DNA from: Paraburkholderia edwinii
Lineage (GTDB): Bacteria > Pseudomonadota > Gammaproteobacteria > Burkholderiales > Burkholderiaceae
Length of the DNA: 64,000 bases
Direction of reading: 5' to 3'
Assembly (NCBI RefSeq): GCF_019428685.1
Contig: NZ_CP080095.1
Coordinates: forward strand, 2,542,001-2,606,000
A program made the position numbers and the translations under genes. Below the pieces are notes generated by a model. The model saw only the letters and a list, made by a program, of their open reading frames with translations. It was not told the origin of the DNA and did not search any database. This document shows positions 27,634 through 36,943 of this stretch, piece by piece (the first letter of the stretch is position 1; each line of letters starts with the position of its first letter).

Positions 27634-27762
27634 GCAACAGGCCTGCGTGAGAACGGTGATTATTACCTGCACAAACTGTTCCCATCCCGCTTAGCCAATC
27701 CCCACATGGAAAAAGGCATGTCGATTGCTCGACCGCTACGAAGCCAGCAATGAGAGAGCGCC

Positions 27763-28863
27763 ATGAGTTCAAAGCCGCAGTCGCCAGCTGCCCGCACAAT
27801 CGAGGTACGCAAGGGACAGGTCACGGAAAAAATGTCGCGCGACGCCTTCCGCGAACGCTTCATGGCGCGCTTCTACGATCCCGCCTTTCGTGCCGAAGAC
27901 GAATCGCTGGCCCGGCTCGAAGCGATAGCGTGGGATGCCTATTCGAATGCGCGAAAGTCGCCCGTGACTGAAAAAGCCGGTGCCGGATTTGTCGATCCTG
28001 ACTACGATCTCTCGGTCGAGTGGCGCGCGACGAGCGACCGGATCAAGGCGGCCCAGATAAAACAGCGAGACGCAGCGACGCGATCTCGCGTGCTGGTCGT
28101 CAACGCGTCGGCGAGAAACGACTACACATGCCCCGGAGAGATGTCCAAAAGCTTCCGGCTTGCAGGACTCGCTCATGATGCACTCGAGCGTAAGTCCTGT
28201 GATGTCGACCTGCTTGACCTGTCGCGTCTCGCATCCGACAGGGATCTGCATATTCACCCTTGCAAAGGGTGCGTCTCGACGGCCATGCCCCTGTGCCATT
28301 GGCCTTGCAGTTGCTACCCCAATCACTCGCTGGGACTCGTCAACGACTGGATGGGCGAGATATATGAGCGATTCGCGGCCTGTCACGGTGTGTTCTTCGT
28401 GACACCCGTGTACTGGTATCAGGTGAGCAGTCCACTGAAACTGTTGATGGACCGGCTGGTGTGCGCGGACGGTGGAAATCCGGATCCGACATCCACACAC
28501 GGAAAGACACCCGACGAAGCCAAGCGCCTGGAACTGGAAGGATGGGACTATCCAAAGCACCTCGCTGGCAGGGCGTATGGAATGGTCGTGCATGGCGACG
28601 TGGCGGGTATAGAAGGGTCGCGGCGTGCGCTGACAGACTGGCTTGACTGGATGGGCTTCATCGAATCGGGCGCCAAATCCAGGCTGGACCGCTTCATTGG
28701 CTACTACGAACCGTACGCAACCAGCCACGCAACGCTCGATCACGACGACGCCTTGCAAAAAGAAGTCGTCAACGCAGCCGAAGCTGTAGCCGCGTGCGTC
28801 GAACAGATCCGCCACGGGCGCAAGGAGCCCGACAGCTTTATTGAGCCGCCGCGCGCGAAATGA
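27763..28863 (+). CDS. Flavodoxin-fold NAD(P)H oxidoreductase
   Basis: The 366-residue protein has an unusual N-terminal extension of about 105 residues rich in charged amino acids, followed by a flavodoxin-like domain. RVLVVNASARNDYTCPGEMSKS gives the FMN phosphate loop, and VFFVTPVYWYQVSSPLKLLMDRL is typical of NADPH-dependent FMN reductases and WrbA/iron-sulfur flavoproteins. A Cys cluster, HPCKGCVSTAMPLCHWPCSCYP, lies between them and might bind a metal or cluster. It is divergent from the Nramp gene. GAGAG precedes the ATG. Its substrate is unknown. Confidence 0.78.
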   Translation: MSSKPQSPAARTIEVRKGQVTEKMSRDAFRERFMARFYDPAFRAEDESLARLEAIAWDAYSNARKSPVTEKAGAGFVDPDYDLSVEWRATSDRIKAAQIKQRDAATRSRVLVVNASARNDYTCPGEMSKSFRLAGLAHDALERKSCDVDLLDLSRLASDRDLHIHPCKGCVSTAMPLCHWPCSCYPNHSLGLVNDWMGEIYERFAACHGVFFVTPVYWYQVSSPLKLLMDRLVCADGGNPDPTSTHGKTPDEAKRLELEGWDYPKHLAGRAYGMVVHGDVAGIEGSRRALTDWLDWMGFIESGAKSRLDRFIGYYEPYATSHATLDHDDALQKEVVNAAEAVAACVEQIRHGRKEPDSFIEPPRAK

Positions 28864-28968
28864 GCGAACAGACTTCTGCCAACACGAGCTGCTTAGCGCG
28901 TAGCCCGGCAGGCGCGAGGTTACCGCCTGCTAGCGTGTCAACTCAGTGCGCCACCGCGGGAAGCGCAT

Positions 28969-29955
28969 CTATGCATGAGTCGCGACAGCCGCAGCCGTGC
29001 GCGCGGCGCCGATCACGGACGTGAAATAGCGCGCCGTTTCGCGCAAGCCGTGTTCAAGCGACGTATGCGGCGTCCAGCCGATCAGGCGCGTCGCGAGCGA
29101 GATATCGGGTTGCCGGCGGCACGGGTCGTCCACGGGCAGCGGCCGGAATTCGATCGGAGACGATGAACCGGTGATCGCTTTGGTACGCTGCGCGATTTCA
29201 AGCATGGATACTTCGCACGGATTGCCGAGATTGACCGGACAGCCGGGATCTGACGGCAGATTCATCAGACGCACAAACGCATCGATGATGTCGTCGACAT
29301 AGCAGAACGAGCGTGTTTGCGAGCCGTCGCCATAAACCGTCAATGGCCTGTTTTCCAGCGCCTGCATCATGAAGTTCGACACGACGCGGCCGTCGGCCGG
29401 ATGCATGCGCGGCCCATATGTATTGAAGATTCGCGCGATGCGGATGTCGAGCCCGTGCTGCCGCCGGTAGTCCATAAAGAGTGTTTCCGCGCAGCGTTTG
29501 CCTTCGTCGTAGCACGAGCGCGGGCCGATCGGGTTAACGTTGCCCCAATAGTTTTCCGTTTGCGGATGCACGCGCGCATCGCCATAGACTTCGCTCGTCG
29601 ACGCCTGGAAGATTTTCGCCTTTACGCGTTTGGCGAGCCCGAGCATATTGATCGCGCCGTGTACGCTCGTTTTGGTCGTCTGCACGGGGTCTTGCTGATA
29701 GTGGACCGGCGACGCGGGGCATGCGAGGTTGTAGATTTCATCCACTTCCACATATAGCGGAAACGTCACGTCGTGGCGCATCAGCTCGAAGTTCGCGCAG
29801 TCGAGCAGGTGTGCAATGTTGTCCTTGGTTCCCGTGTAAAAGTTATCTACGCATAGCACGTCGTGGCCTTGCGTCACGAGGCGCTCGCATAGATGCGAGC
29901 CGAGAAAGCCGGCGCCCCCTGTGACGAGAATCCGTTTGCGTGTCAGTTCTTTCAT
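28969..29955 (-). CDS. UDP-glucuronate decarboxylase-like SDR
   Basis: This 328-residue NAD-dependent sugar epimerase/dehydratase family enzyme carries [14 protein letters not shown] at the N-terminus, TSEVYGD, and the YDEGK catalytic Tyr-Lys pair. The pattern, including [14 protein letters not shown] and [20 protein letters not shown], is that of UDP-xylose synthase, which converts UDP-glucuronate to UDP-xylose. GGGAG six bases upstream supports the ATG at 29955. It is the last gene of the minus-strand glycan operon, 49 bases after a glycosyltransferase gene, and probably supplies a pentose donor. Confidence 0.88.
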   Translation of the reverse strand: MKELTRKRILVTGGAGFLGSHLCERLVTQGHDVLCVDNFYTGTKDNIAHLLDCANFELMRHDVTFPLYVEVDEIYNLACPASPVHYQQDPVQTTKTSVHGAINMLGLAKRVKAKIFQASTSEVYGDARVHPQTENYWGNVNPIGPRSCYDEGKRCAETLFMDYRRQHGLDIRIARIFNTYGPRMHPADGRVVSNFMMQALENRPLTVYGDGSQTRSFCYVDDIIDAFVRLMNLPSDPGCPVNLGNPCEVSMLEIAQRTKAITGSSSPIEFRPLPVDDPCRRQPDISLATRLIGWTPHTSLEHGLRETARYFTSVIGAARTAAAVATHA

Positions 29956-30004
29956 GTGCTGCTCCCTGTCTCCACGATTTTCCGTTGTGCCGCGCATCGC
30001 TTTG

Positions 30005-30958
30005 CTAGCTGCTGACCCGCGATAGCGCTTCGAGCCAGTCGCGCACGAAGCGGTCGATATGAAACCGTTCGCGCGCGGTGCGGCGCGCCGCATAGCCGAG
30101 CGAACGCGCGTGCGCCGGATCGCGCAGCAGGCTTTGCATCGCCTTGACGAGCACCTCGCGGTCGGTATGCACGTAGCCGTTTTCGCCGTTGCGTACGACA
30201 GTGGAGAGTTCAGTCGTCGCAAAGCCGACGACCGGCATGCCGATCGTCATCGCTTCGACGATCGCGAGGCCGAGGCTCGTCCAGCGGATCGGATTGAAAA
30301 AGAAGCGGTAGCGCGCGCTAAAGGCGGCGAGTTCGAGATTCGGTATTTCGCCGATGCCGCCGCTTTGCGCCGCATCCATGCCGACGAGGTCGAGCGGTAC
30401 GCGCTCGCGCATCGCCTCGAACAGGTCCGCGCCGAGCCGGCGGCCGCGCCGCGCCAGATGGTTGACGACGACGATGCCGCGCTCCAGTTCGCCGCTGTAC
30501 TGCACGTCTTTCGGCACGAGCACGCCATGTTCGATCACGCACGTCGGCGTCGCGCCGCAGTCCCAGACCAGTTCGTTGAAATGCGTGACGTGCACGAGCA
30601 GCGTGTGCCGATCGTCGACCCAGTGCTTCTGTTCGTACGGGTTGTCGAGCGGCGGGTCGTGCTCCAGATAGATGCGCGGCAAGCGCTGCTGCGCTGCCGA
30701 CAGCGCATGCTGGCGGTCGTGGTCCCAATGCACGCGATGCTGATACAGCACGACGTCGAATTCCTGCGACGCGACAGCGTCGACCGGCACTTCATGCACG
30801 TTGTCGCCCCACGGCAGCGTGCCGTTGCGGCCCGCGTAGCCGGGCGGGTGACCGGGCTTCGTGACGAGATAGAAGTCGTGCGGGACTTGAGTGAGGTAGT
30901 ACAGGTAGTTGCCGTGTACATGCCAGGTGAGGATGCGCAGGCGTCGGTTAGCGGGCAT
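30005..30958 (-). CDS. Glycosyltransferase, GT4-like
   Basis: The 317-residue protein has a GT-B architecture. [16 protein letters not shown] starts the first Rossmann domain, VIEHGVLVP is the acceptor-domain signature, and [23 protein letters not shown] holds the donor-binding E-x7-E-like motif. Donor and acceptor are unknown. GGGAGG before the ATG at 30958 fixes the start, which overlaps the end of the preceding GT9 gene by 11 bases. Homologues often lie in LPS or capsule clusters. Confidence 0.85.
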   Translation of the reverse strand: MPANRRLRILTWHVHGNYLYYLTQVPHDFYLVTKPGHPPGYAGRNGTLPWGDNVHEVPVDAVASQEFDVVLYQHRVHWDHDRQHALSAAQQRLPRIYLEHDPPLDNPYEQKHWVDDRHTLLVHVTHFNELVWDCGATPTCVIEHGVLVPKDVQYSGELERGIVVVNHLARRGRRLGADLFEAMRERVPLDLVGMDAAQSGGIGEIPNLELAAFSARYRFFFNPIRWTSLGLAIVEAMTIGMPVVGFATTELSTVVRNGENGYVHTDREVLVKAMQSLLRDPAHARSLGYAARRTARERFHIDRFVRDWLEALSRVSS

Positions 30959-32096
30959 GGGGCGCCTCCCTGCGTACGCTTGATGACGCGGGCACGTCAG
31001 GAATGTATGCGGCCGCAGCATGTTCGCCCGTCGCGTGCATCGTGGCGGCATGGTTCCCAAGCTGCTCGCGCGCGGCCTCGACCACGCGCTCGACACCGAC
31101 GTTCAACGCGCATTCGTGCCCATATGGGCAGTCGCGGAACGCGCACGGCCGGCACGGCGGATAGTCGGCGAGCACGCGATGCAACTGATGGTCGAGCGGC
31201 GCCCAGCGGCGCGTGTCGCTGCCCGACGCGACCACCACGCTCGCGGTTCGCATCGCCGCCGCAATATGCGAAATGCCGGTGTCGTTGCAGACGACGAGCC
31301 GCGCATCGCGCACGAGCGCAGCGAGCGCGCCGAGCGAAGTGGCGCCCACGAGATGCAGCGCCGGCCCCGCCATCGTGCCGAGCAGGCGGCCCGAGATTTC
31401 GATTTCCGACGCGGTGCCCGTGATTGCGATGCGCCAGCCGTCCGCAGCGAGCGCGTCGGCCACTTTGGCAAAGCGCTCGGCGGGCCAGCGCCGCGACGGC
31501 AATTGCGCGCCGGGATGTACGACCACGAGCCGCTCGACCACGATGCGGTGCATCGCAACGAGGGCCACGTGCTCGGAGAGATCCTGCGGCGTCAATTCGA
31601 ACGCGAGCGCGTCGCTGTCGGCCGGCGCGCCGAGTGCGCCAGTCAGCGCGAGATAGCGGCGCGGTTCGGGCAACGTATCGGGCCATGCGATAAAGCAGCC
31701 GTCGCGCGTTTCGCCGGGCTGCACGAAGCCTGCATACGCGCGTGCGCCGAACTGGCCGACGATGTCGTTCGCGACGCCGCCGCTGCCGTGCAACTGGATG
31801 GCGAGATCGAAGCAGCGTTCGCGCATGGCGGCGGTGAAGCCGGGCAGGGCGGATTCGTCTTCGCGCTGTTCGGGAAAGCCTCGCGCGCCAGGGAACACGA
31901 TCAGTTCGTCGAGCAGATCGCTAAAGCGTTCGACGAAGCTCTTTGCCCACGGCAAGCCGATCAGCGCGATATGCGCGTGTGGTGCCGCGCGGCGCAGTGC
32001 GCGCAAGGCGGGCACGCTACAAAGCATGTCGCCTAGCTGAAGCGCTCTGAAAATGACGATGCGCTTCGTTTCCGACAATTCGGTCATCGCGCTCAT
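30948..32096 (-). CDS. Glycosyltransferase family 9 (heptosyltransferase-like)
   Basis: This 382-residue GT9 enzyme begins with RIVIFRALQLGDMLCSVPALRAL, the standard N-terminal signature, and carries VVHPGAQLPSRRWP and CNDTGISHIAAA in the donor domain. GT9 enzymes usually transfer ADP-heptose to LPS-type acceptors. A C-terminal CRPCAFRDCPYGHEC segment may bind a metal and recurs in the second GT9 here. The ATG overlaps the upstream GT2 stop (ATGA) and AAGGTGG lies seven bases before it. Confidence 0.88.
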   Translation of the reverse strand: MSAMTELSETKRIVIFRALQLGDMLCSVPALRALRRAAPHAHIALIGLPWAKSFVERFSDLLDELIVFPGARGFPEQREDESALPGFTAAMRERCFDLAIQLHGSGGVANDIVGQFGARAYAGFVQPGETRDGCFIAWPDTLPEPRRYLALTGALGAPADSDALAFELTPQDLSEHVALVAMHRIVVERLVVVHPGAQLPSRRWPAERFAKVADALAADGWRIAITGTASEIEISGRLLGTMAGPALHLVGATSLGALAALVRDARLVVCNDTGISHIAAAMRTASVVVASGSDTRRWAPLDHQLHRVLADYPPCRPCAFRDCPYGHECALNVGVERVVEAAREQLGNHAATMHATGEHAAAAYIPDVPASSSVRREAPHAR

Positions 32097-33118
32097 AGAA
32101 AGACCACCTTGAAGCGAAGTGCGCCATACAGACGCCAATACACCGACAGAAACGGAATCAGCAGCGACGTCCATGCCATTTCCGCGAGATGACGCCCGTC
32201 GCGCCGCGTGTGGCGCAGGCGTTGCACGCAGAATCCGGCGGTCAGCGACGCCCACACGAAAGCCGCGCATGCAGCGAGCGCGCCGACGCCCGCGAGACCC
32301 GCGATCATCGCGCAAGCGGCGCTCGCGACGATCGCGTAGTAGCGCAGCGGCGGGTGCGCGTCGATGCGTTGCCGGTACATCCTGGGATGCTTGCTGAACA
32401 GCAGCGCTTCAAAAGCGCTCTTTTTCTGCTGATGCAGACTTACGCCCCAGCGCGCGGGGCGGACCGGATGGACGACGATGGCGTCGTCGGCGCGCACGAT
32501 GCGGTAACCGGTGTTCAACAGCGTGAAGTGCAGGTCGGAGTCTTCGCGCCAGGCCGCCGTGAAGCGCTCGTCGAAGCCGCCCGTCGCTTCAAGCGCCGCG
32601 CGGCGCACGAACACGTTCGCCGTCGCGAATTCGGCGCGCGCGAGGCCGCTGGCGTCAAGTTCGTAGTCGGTCGGGTGCTCGGGTAACGGCATGACGATGC
32701 GGCCGGATACGGCGTCGGCGTTTGCATGGCTCGCTGCCGCGAGGCCCGATGCGAGCCACAGCGGGTCGGGGATCGTGTCGTCGTCGGTGAACGCGATGAG
32801 CGGCGCGCGGGCGATGCGCCAGCCGGCATTGCGCGCGCCGGCCGGGCCTTGCGTCGCGGTGACCGGCACGTAGCGGACGGCGAGGCCGCGTGGTGCGTGC
32901 TCCGCTGCGACGCGGTCGACATACGCGCGCGTGGCAAGATCGCCGGGGCCATCGTCGCAGATCACGATTTCGTAGCGTGTGCAATCGAATTGCTGTGCGG
33001 CTAGTGCGTTCAGGCAACTCGCGAGCATGGCGGGACGACGGTAAGTCGGCACCACGATTGAAATGTCGGGCTGAGCGAACGCCGGCGCGTCGGCTGACTC
33101 CTCGCGCATCGCATTCAT
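32093..33118 (-). CDS. Family 2 glycosyltransferase with C-terminal membrane helices
   Basis: The 341-residue protein starts with ISIVVPTYRRPAMLASCL, has the metal-binding FTDDDTIPDP (DDD) motif, and a catalytic WREDSDLHF motif. Two hydrophobic segments near residues 265-305 suggest that it is tethered to the inner membrane. It belongs to the inverting GT2 family; donor and acceptor are unknown. Its ATG overlaps the stop of the carbamoyltransferase gene and its stop overlaps the next GT9 start, so the three are translationally coupled. Confidence 0.87.
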   Translation of the reverse strand: MNAMREESADAPAFAQPDISIVVPTYRRPAMLASCLNALAAQQFDCTRYEIVICDDGPGDLATRAYVDRVAAEHAPRGLAVRYVPVTATQGPAGARNAGWRIARAPLIAFTDDDTIPDPLWLASGLAAASHANADAVSGRIVMPLPEHPTDYELDASGLARAEFATANVFVRRAALEATGGFDERFTAAWREDSDLHFTLLNTGYRIVRADDAIVVHPVRPARWGVSLHQQKKSAFEALLFSKHPRMYRQRIDAHPPLRYYAIVASAACAMIAGLAGVGALAACAAFVWASLTAGFCVQRLRHTRRDGRHLAEMAWTSLLIPFLSVYWRLYGALRFKVVFL

Positions 33119-34872
33119 CGCGTGGCCCCCGCACTGCCGGCAGCCGACCCTGCCTTCTCGACGATAAACGACCCAATGACCAGCGCATCGAGCGGCGACG
33201 TCCAGAACGACTCCACCGCATCGCGCGGCGAATTGACCATCGGCTCGCCGCGCGTATTGAACGACGTGTTGACGAGCACCGGCACACCGGTCCGCCGGTA
33301 AAACGCGTCGAGCAGACTGTAGTAAAGCGCATGCTGCTCGCGATTGATGGTCTGCACGCGCGCCGTGCCGTCGACGTGGCGCACCGCGGGAATCCGGTCC
33401 GCTTTTTCTTCGCGCACGTCGAAGATAAACAGCATGAACGGCGCGCGTTGACCGCCGACGAACCAGTCCGCCGCATGCTCTTCCATTACGACGGGCGCGA
33501 CGGGCCGGAAATCCTCGCGATCCTTGATTTCGTTCAGACGCGCCTGCATGCCGGGGTCGATCGGCGACGCGAGAATCGACCGCGCGCCGAGCGCGCGCGG
33601 ACCGAACTCGGTACGCCCCTGGTACCAGCCGAGCACCTTGCCGGCGGCCAACATATCGGCGGCTTCGCCGGCAATATCGGCAGCACGGCGATATGGAATT
33701 TTCGACCACTTCAGAAACCGCTCGACTTCGTCGTCCGCATACTGAGGGCCGAGATAGGCGTGATCCATTGTCCAGTGCCGCGCGCGCTCGCCGCGCTGAC
33801 GGTAGTCGGTCCACAAGGCCGCGCCTAGCGCGGTGCCCGCGTCGCCGGCGGCCGGCTGCACCCATACGTGTTCGAACGGCCCTTTGTCGCGCACCTTCGA
33901 GTTCATCACGCAGTTCAGCGCCACGCCGCCCGCCATGCAGAGCCGCGACAGGCCCGTTTGCTGGTGCAGCCAATGCGCGAGCTGAAGCACGGTTTCTTCG
34001 AGCACGCACTGCAGCGAGCTCGCGATATCGTAGTGACGCTGCTCGAGCGGGCCGCCGCGTTCGCGTGCAGGACCGAAACGTTCGACGAGCCGCGGTGCAT
34101 CGACCGTATAACTACCGTCCTGATTTACCTTGACGATTTCGCGGAACGCGTCCGCATAAAGTGGCTTGCCGAACGACGCGAGCGCCATCACCTTGTACTC
34201 ATCCGACGAGTGCAGAAAGCCGAGCCAGCCCGTCACCGCTTCGTAAAGCAGTCCAAGCGAATGCGGCAGTTCGACCTGGCGCAGCCGCTCGTACTTGCCG
34301 TCGATGAAACGTCCCATGCTCGTCGTCACGCCTTCGCCGCGGCCGTCCATCGTCAGGACCGCGCAATCGTCGAATGGGCTCGCGAGAAACGCGCTCGCTT
34401 CATGCGAAAGATGGTGATCGACGAAATGCCATTCGAAGCCGTTATTGCGGTCGACCCCGCGAAAGCGTTTCGCGAGGTGATGCGGCGCGCCGTCGAGCAG
34501 TTGCGCCTTGGCGTTCGCGATATAGCTGAGAAAAAGCGGGTCCCACGGCGATTCGGATGGATTCGTCGCCCGCTGCCGCGTGGGGTCGAACGGTAACGCA
34601 ATCGTTGCGCCCGGCGCCTTCGGCATGCCGGAAAAGAGCGCAGGGTCATACGAATAGGCGACGTGATCGACATCCTTGAGCGTGATACCCGCCTCGGACA
34701 GGCAGTAGTCGATCGCATCGAACGGCAATTGCCATGTCGAAAACGGCACGGGCCGTTTCGCGTGCTTCACGTGCGTAAAGCGTTCGTCTTCGGCGGCCGC
34801 CAACACGACACCGTCTTGCAGCAGCGCGGCGGCGCTGTCGTGATAAACCGCATTGATTCCGAGTGTGTACAT
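33115..34872 (-). CDS. NodU/CmcH-type carbamoyltransferase
   Basis: The 585-residue enzyme has the N-terminal ASKHA-fold start MYTLGINAVYHDSAAALL, HHLSHEASAF, SSDEYKVMALASFG, and the C-terminal GRTEFGPRALGARSIL motif of the carbamoyltransferase family. Members use carbamoyl phosphate and ATP to O-carbamoylate sugars of Nod factors, antibiotics or LPS. Its place among GT9 and GT2 genes suggests decoration of a surface glycan. The start is supported by a purine-rich site upstream, and the gene follows a GT9 gene by 47 bases. Confidence 0.92.
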   Translation of the reverse strand: MYTLGINAVYHDSAAALLQDGVVLAAAEDERFTHVKHAKRPVPFSTWQLPFDAIDYCLSEAGITLKDVDHVAYSYDPALFSGMPKAPGATIALPFDPTRQRATNPSESPWDPLFLSYIANAKAQLLDGAPHHLAKRFRGVDRNNGFEWHFVDHHLSHEASAFLASPFDDCAVLTMDGRGEGVTTSMGRFIDGKYERLRQVELPHSLGLLYEAVTGWLGFLHSSDEYKVMALASFGKPLYADAFREIVKVNQDGSYTVDAPRLVERFGPARERGGPLEQRHYDIASSLQCVLEETVLQLAHWLHQQTGLSRLCMAGGVALNCVMNSKVRDKGPFEHVWVQPAAGDAGTALGAALWTDYRQRGERARHWTMDHAYLGPQYADDEVERFLKWSKIPYRRAADIAGEAADMLAAGKVLGWYQGRTEFGPRALGARSILASPIDPGMQARLNEIKDREDFRPVAPVVMEEHAADWFVGGQRAPFMLFIFDVREEKADRIPAVRHVDGTARVQTINREQHALYYSLLDAFYRRTGVPVLVNTSFNTRGEPMVNSPRDAVESFWTSPLDALVIGSFIVEKAGSAAGSAGATR

Positions 34873-34919
34873 ATCCGTCGTTCCGTATCAAGGATGTCGT
34901 GTAAGAGGGCCGGCGGCGT

Positions 34920-36119
34920 TTATTGCGCGAGCCGCTGCGGTTCGTCGTCCTCGGGCTGTGGCACCGCGCGCGAACGGATTTCGTCGAGCAGGTCGAGCGT
35001 CGCGTCGACGACGTCCCGCGTTTCGACGCCGAGCAGGCAAGCGTGATGCCCGTAAGGGCAGACGCTGCGATAGCACCAGCGGCACTCGACGTCGTGAAAC
35101 AGCACACGATGCGGCGTTTGCCATGGGGCGTGCTGCGGGTTCGTCAGCGCGTAAAGGTCAACCACCGGCGTGCCCAACGCGGACGCAATATGCACGGGGC
35201 CGCTGTTGTTCGAAATCAGCACGCGCGTGCGTTCGATCAGCGCCGCGAATGCGCCCAGATCGAGTGCGCCGGTCAGGTCGTGAATCCACGGGCGACAAGC
35301 GGGCGGCGCCGATGCGCGCAAAGTGTGCGCAAGCGCGGCTTCGCCGGCGCTGCCTGTGACGAGCACGTTCATACCGGTTTCGCCGATCAACCGCGCCGCT
35401 GCGCCGCCGAAGCGTTCGGCCGGATAGCGGCGCGATTCGGCCGTGGCGCCCGGATGCATGACGATAAATGGCTGCGTAGCGTCGATGCCGCATGTGCCGA
35501 GGGCGGTATCGAGGGCGATCCGCGCGGCGTCCGTGACGATCATGCGCATCCGTGTGTCGTCGGTGTGGGCGCCGATTGCGTTGACGAGCGATAGCTGGCG
35601 CAGCACTTCGTGTTGCGTGCCTTGCTCGGGCTCGTGTTCGGGCACCCAGTCGCTGATCAGCGCATAGGGGTTTTCGCGGCATCGTGCGAGCCGGCGTTCG
35701 ATGCCTGACAGGTAGCAAAGCGTCGCTGCGCCGAGCGGGTTCTGGCTGTAGACGGTGAAGATGGCCGCTGCGTCGAAGCCGCGCATTTTTAGCTGTGCGT
35801 GCATCGCGAGGTCGGAGGCGATGCTGGTCGATGAGCGGTGGCCGGCCCACGGGGCGTCGTAGCGGATCACGTCGTCGACGTCGGGTAGAAACGGTGCGAG
35901 CGCGCAGCCGGCCGACGAGGTCAGCAAGGTCAGACGCCGGCCCGGCGCGGCGCTGCGCAAGGCGTGAAGCGCGGGCGTGGTCATTAGCACGTCGCCGAGG
36001 TTGTCGGTGCGGACGCACAAGATGCGCTTCACGTCGGCGCCCCAAGCGTCGAGCGGTTTCGCGGCGGTGAGACGCGCGTGAGCGGTGATGGGCTTCGCGA
36101 GGGCGGAGAGGCTTTTCAT
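34920..36119 (-). CDS. Second GT9 glycosyltransferase
   Basis: This 399-residue GT9 enzyme carries ILCVRTDNLGDVLMTTPALHAL, VMHPGATAESRRYPAERF and ISNNSGPVHIASALG, all diagnostic of heptosyltransferases. Like the other GT9 here it ends with a CRWCYRSVCPYGHHACL cluster, so the two probably share ancestry and may act in sequence on the same glycan. The ATG overlaps the stop of the phosphatase gene upstream (ATGA), with GAGG six bases before it. It precedes the carbamoyltransferase gene by 47 bases. Confidence 0.88.
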   Translation of the reverse strand: MKSLSALAKPITAHARLTAAKPLDAWGADVKRILCVRTDNLGDVLMTTPALHALRSAAPGRRLTLLTSSAGCALAPFLPDVDDVIRYDAPWAGHRSSTSIASDLAMHAQLKMRGFDAAAIFTVYSQNPLGAATLCYLSGIERRLARCRENPYALISDWVPEHEPEQGTQHEVLRQLSLVNAIGAHTDDTRMRMIVTDAARIALDTALGTCGIDATQPFIVMHPGATAESRRYPAERFGGAAARLIGETGMNVLVTGSAGEAALAHTLRASAPPACRPWIHDLTGALDLGAFAALIERTRVLISNNSGPVHIASALGTPVVDLYALTNPQHAPWQTPHRVLFHDVECRWCYRSVCPYGHHACLLGVETRDVVDATLDLLDEIRSRAVPQPEDDEPQRLAQ

Positions 36120-36844
36120 GGCTTGGCCTCGCGCGTCGGGTGGCATGTGGTCGCGGTGGCATCGACGGCATTGCCCACATCGATGGCATCGCCGGTATCG
36201 CCCGCAGCCGCCCGCTCGTGGTCGCAGGCAATGAGCCGCGCCGCCACGTGCAGGTCGCCCACATGCGCAAACGGCGCGCGCCGCGGCCCGTTGCGCCATT
36301 CCGTCTCGTTGCCGTTATCGAGCAGAATCGTGCGGCAGCCCGCGCGATTACCGGCTTCGACATCGTCAAGAATGTCGCCGACGAGCCACGACGCGCGCAG
36401 ATCGATCTGGTGGTCGTTTGCGGCTTGCACCAGCATCCCGGCCGCCGGCTTGCGGCACTCGCATGCGCATGCATACGGGCCGACATGCCCGCGCGGATCG
36501 TGCGGACACCAGTAAAAGCCATCGAGCGCCGCTCCGCATGACGCGAACATCGCGCGCAACTGGTGCTCGACCGCATCGAGCGCCTCGACCGCGAAACGGC
36601 CGTGCGCCACGCCGCCCTGATTGCTGACGACGATCAACCGGTACGGATACAGCGCGAGCAATTCGAGCGCCGCACGCGCGCCCGGCGCAAAGCGCATCTT
36701 GCGAGGGTCGACGTTGTACGGCACGTCGTTGAGCACCGTACCGTCCTTGTCGAGAAAGACGGCGCGCTCAGAAGGGCCGCCCGGCAAGCGCCCATGCGCG
36801 CGATCCGACGCTGGCCTGAAGACCGGATTTTCAGCGTGGGCCAT
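36116..36844 (-). CDS. HAD phosphatase, GmhB-like
   Basis: The 242-residue protein belongs to the HAD-IIIA branch. AVFLDKDGTVLNDVPYNVDP gives the nucleophile Asp and general acid Asp, IVVSNQGGVAHG the second motif, and CPHDPRGHVGPYACACECRKP the zinc-binding loop plus motif III, followed by LVGDILDDVEAGNRAGC. This matches D-glycero-D-manno-heptose 1,7-bisphosphate phosphatase, which would feed the two GT9 enzymes. The C-terminal 30 residues are a low-complexity Asp/Ala/Thr tail. The gene overlaps the GT9 start by ATGA. Confidence 0.85.
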   Translation of the reverse strand: MAHAENPVFRPASDRAHGRLPGGPSERAVFLDKDGTVLNDVPYNVDPRKMRFAPGARAALELLALYPYRLIVVSNQGGVAHGRFAVEALDAVEHQLRAMFASCGAALDGFYWCPHDPRGHVGPYACACECRKPAAGMLVQAANDHQIDLRASWLVGDILDDVEAGNRAGCRTILLDNGNETEWRNGPRRAPFAHVGDLHVAARLIACDHERAAAGDTGDAIDVGNAVDATATTCHPTREAKP

Positions 36845-36943
36845 ATCGATGAATGCTCGAACAAGGAAGAGTGGATCGGAAGCCGCCGCAGCACGACTGT
36901 GCGTGTGCGCGGCTTGCCGCCTGAAACGATCGTTTTCGAAGGT

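Noticed and set aside
30059..31423. Long plus-strand frame opposite the glycosyltransferase genes
   Set aside because: It is a shadow of the GT and GT9 genes with no motif or ribosome site.
36140..36200. Short imperfect repeat (atcgacggcat / atcgatggcat)
   Set aside because: It encodes the low-complexity tail of the GmhB-like protein and is not a separate element.
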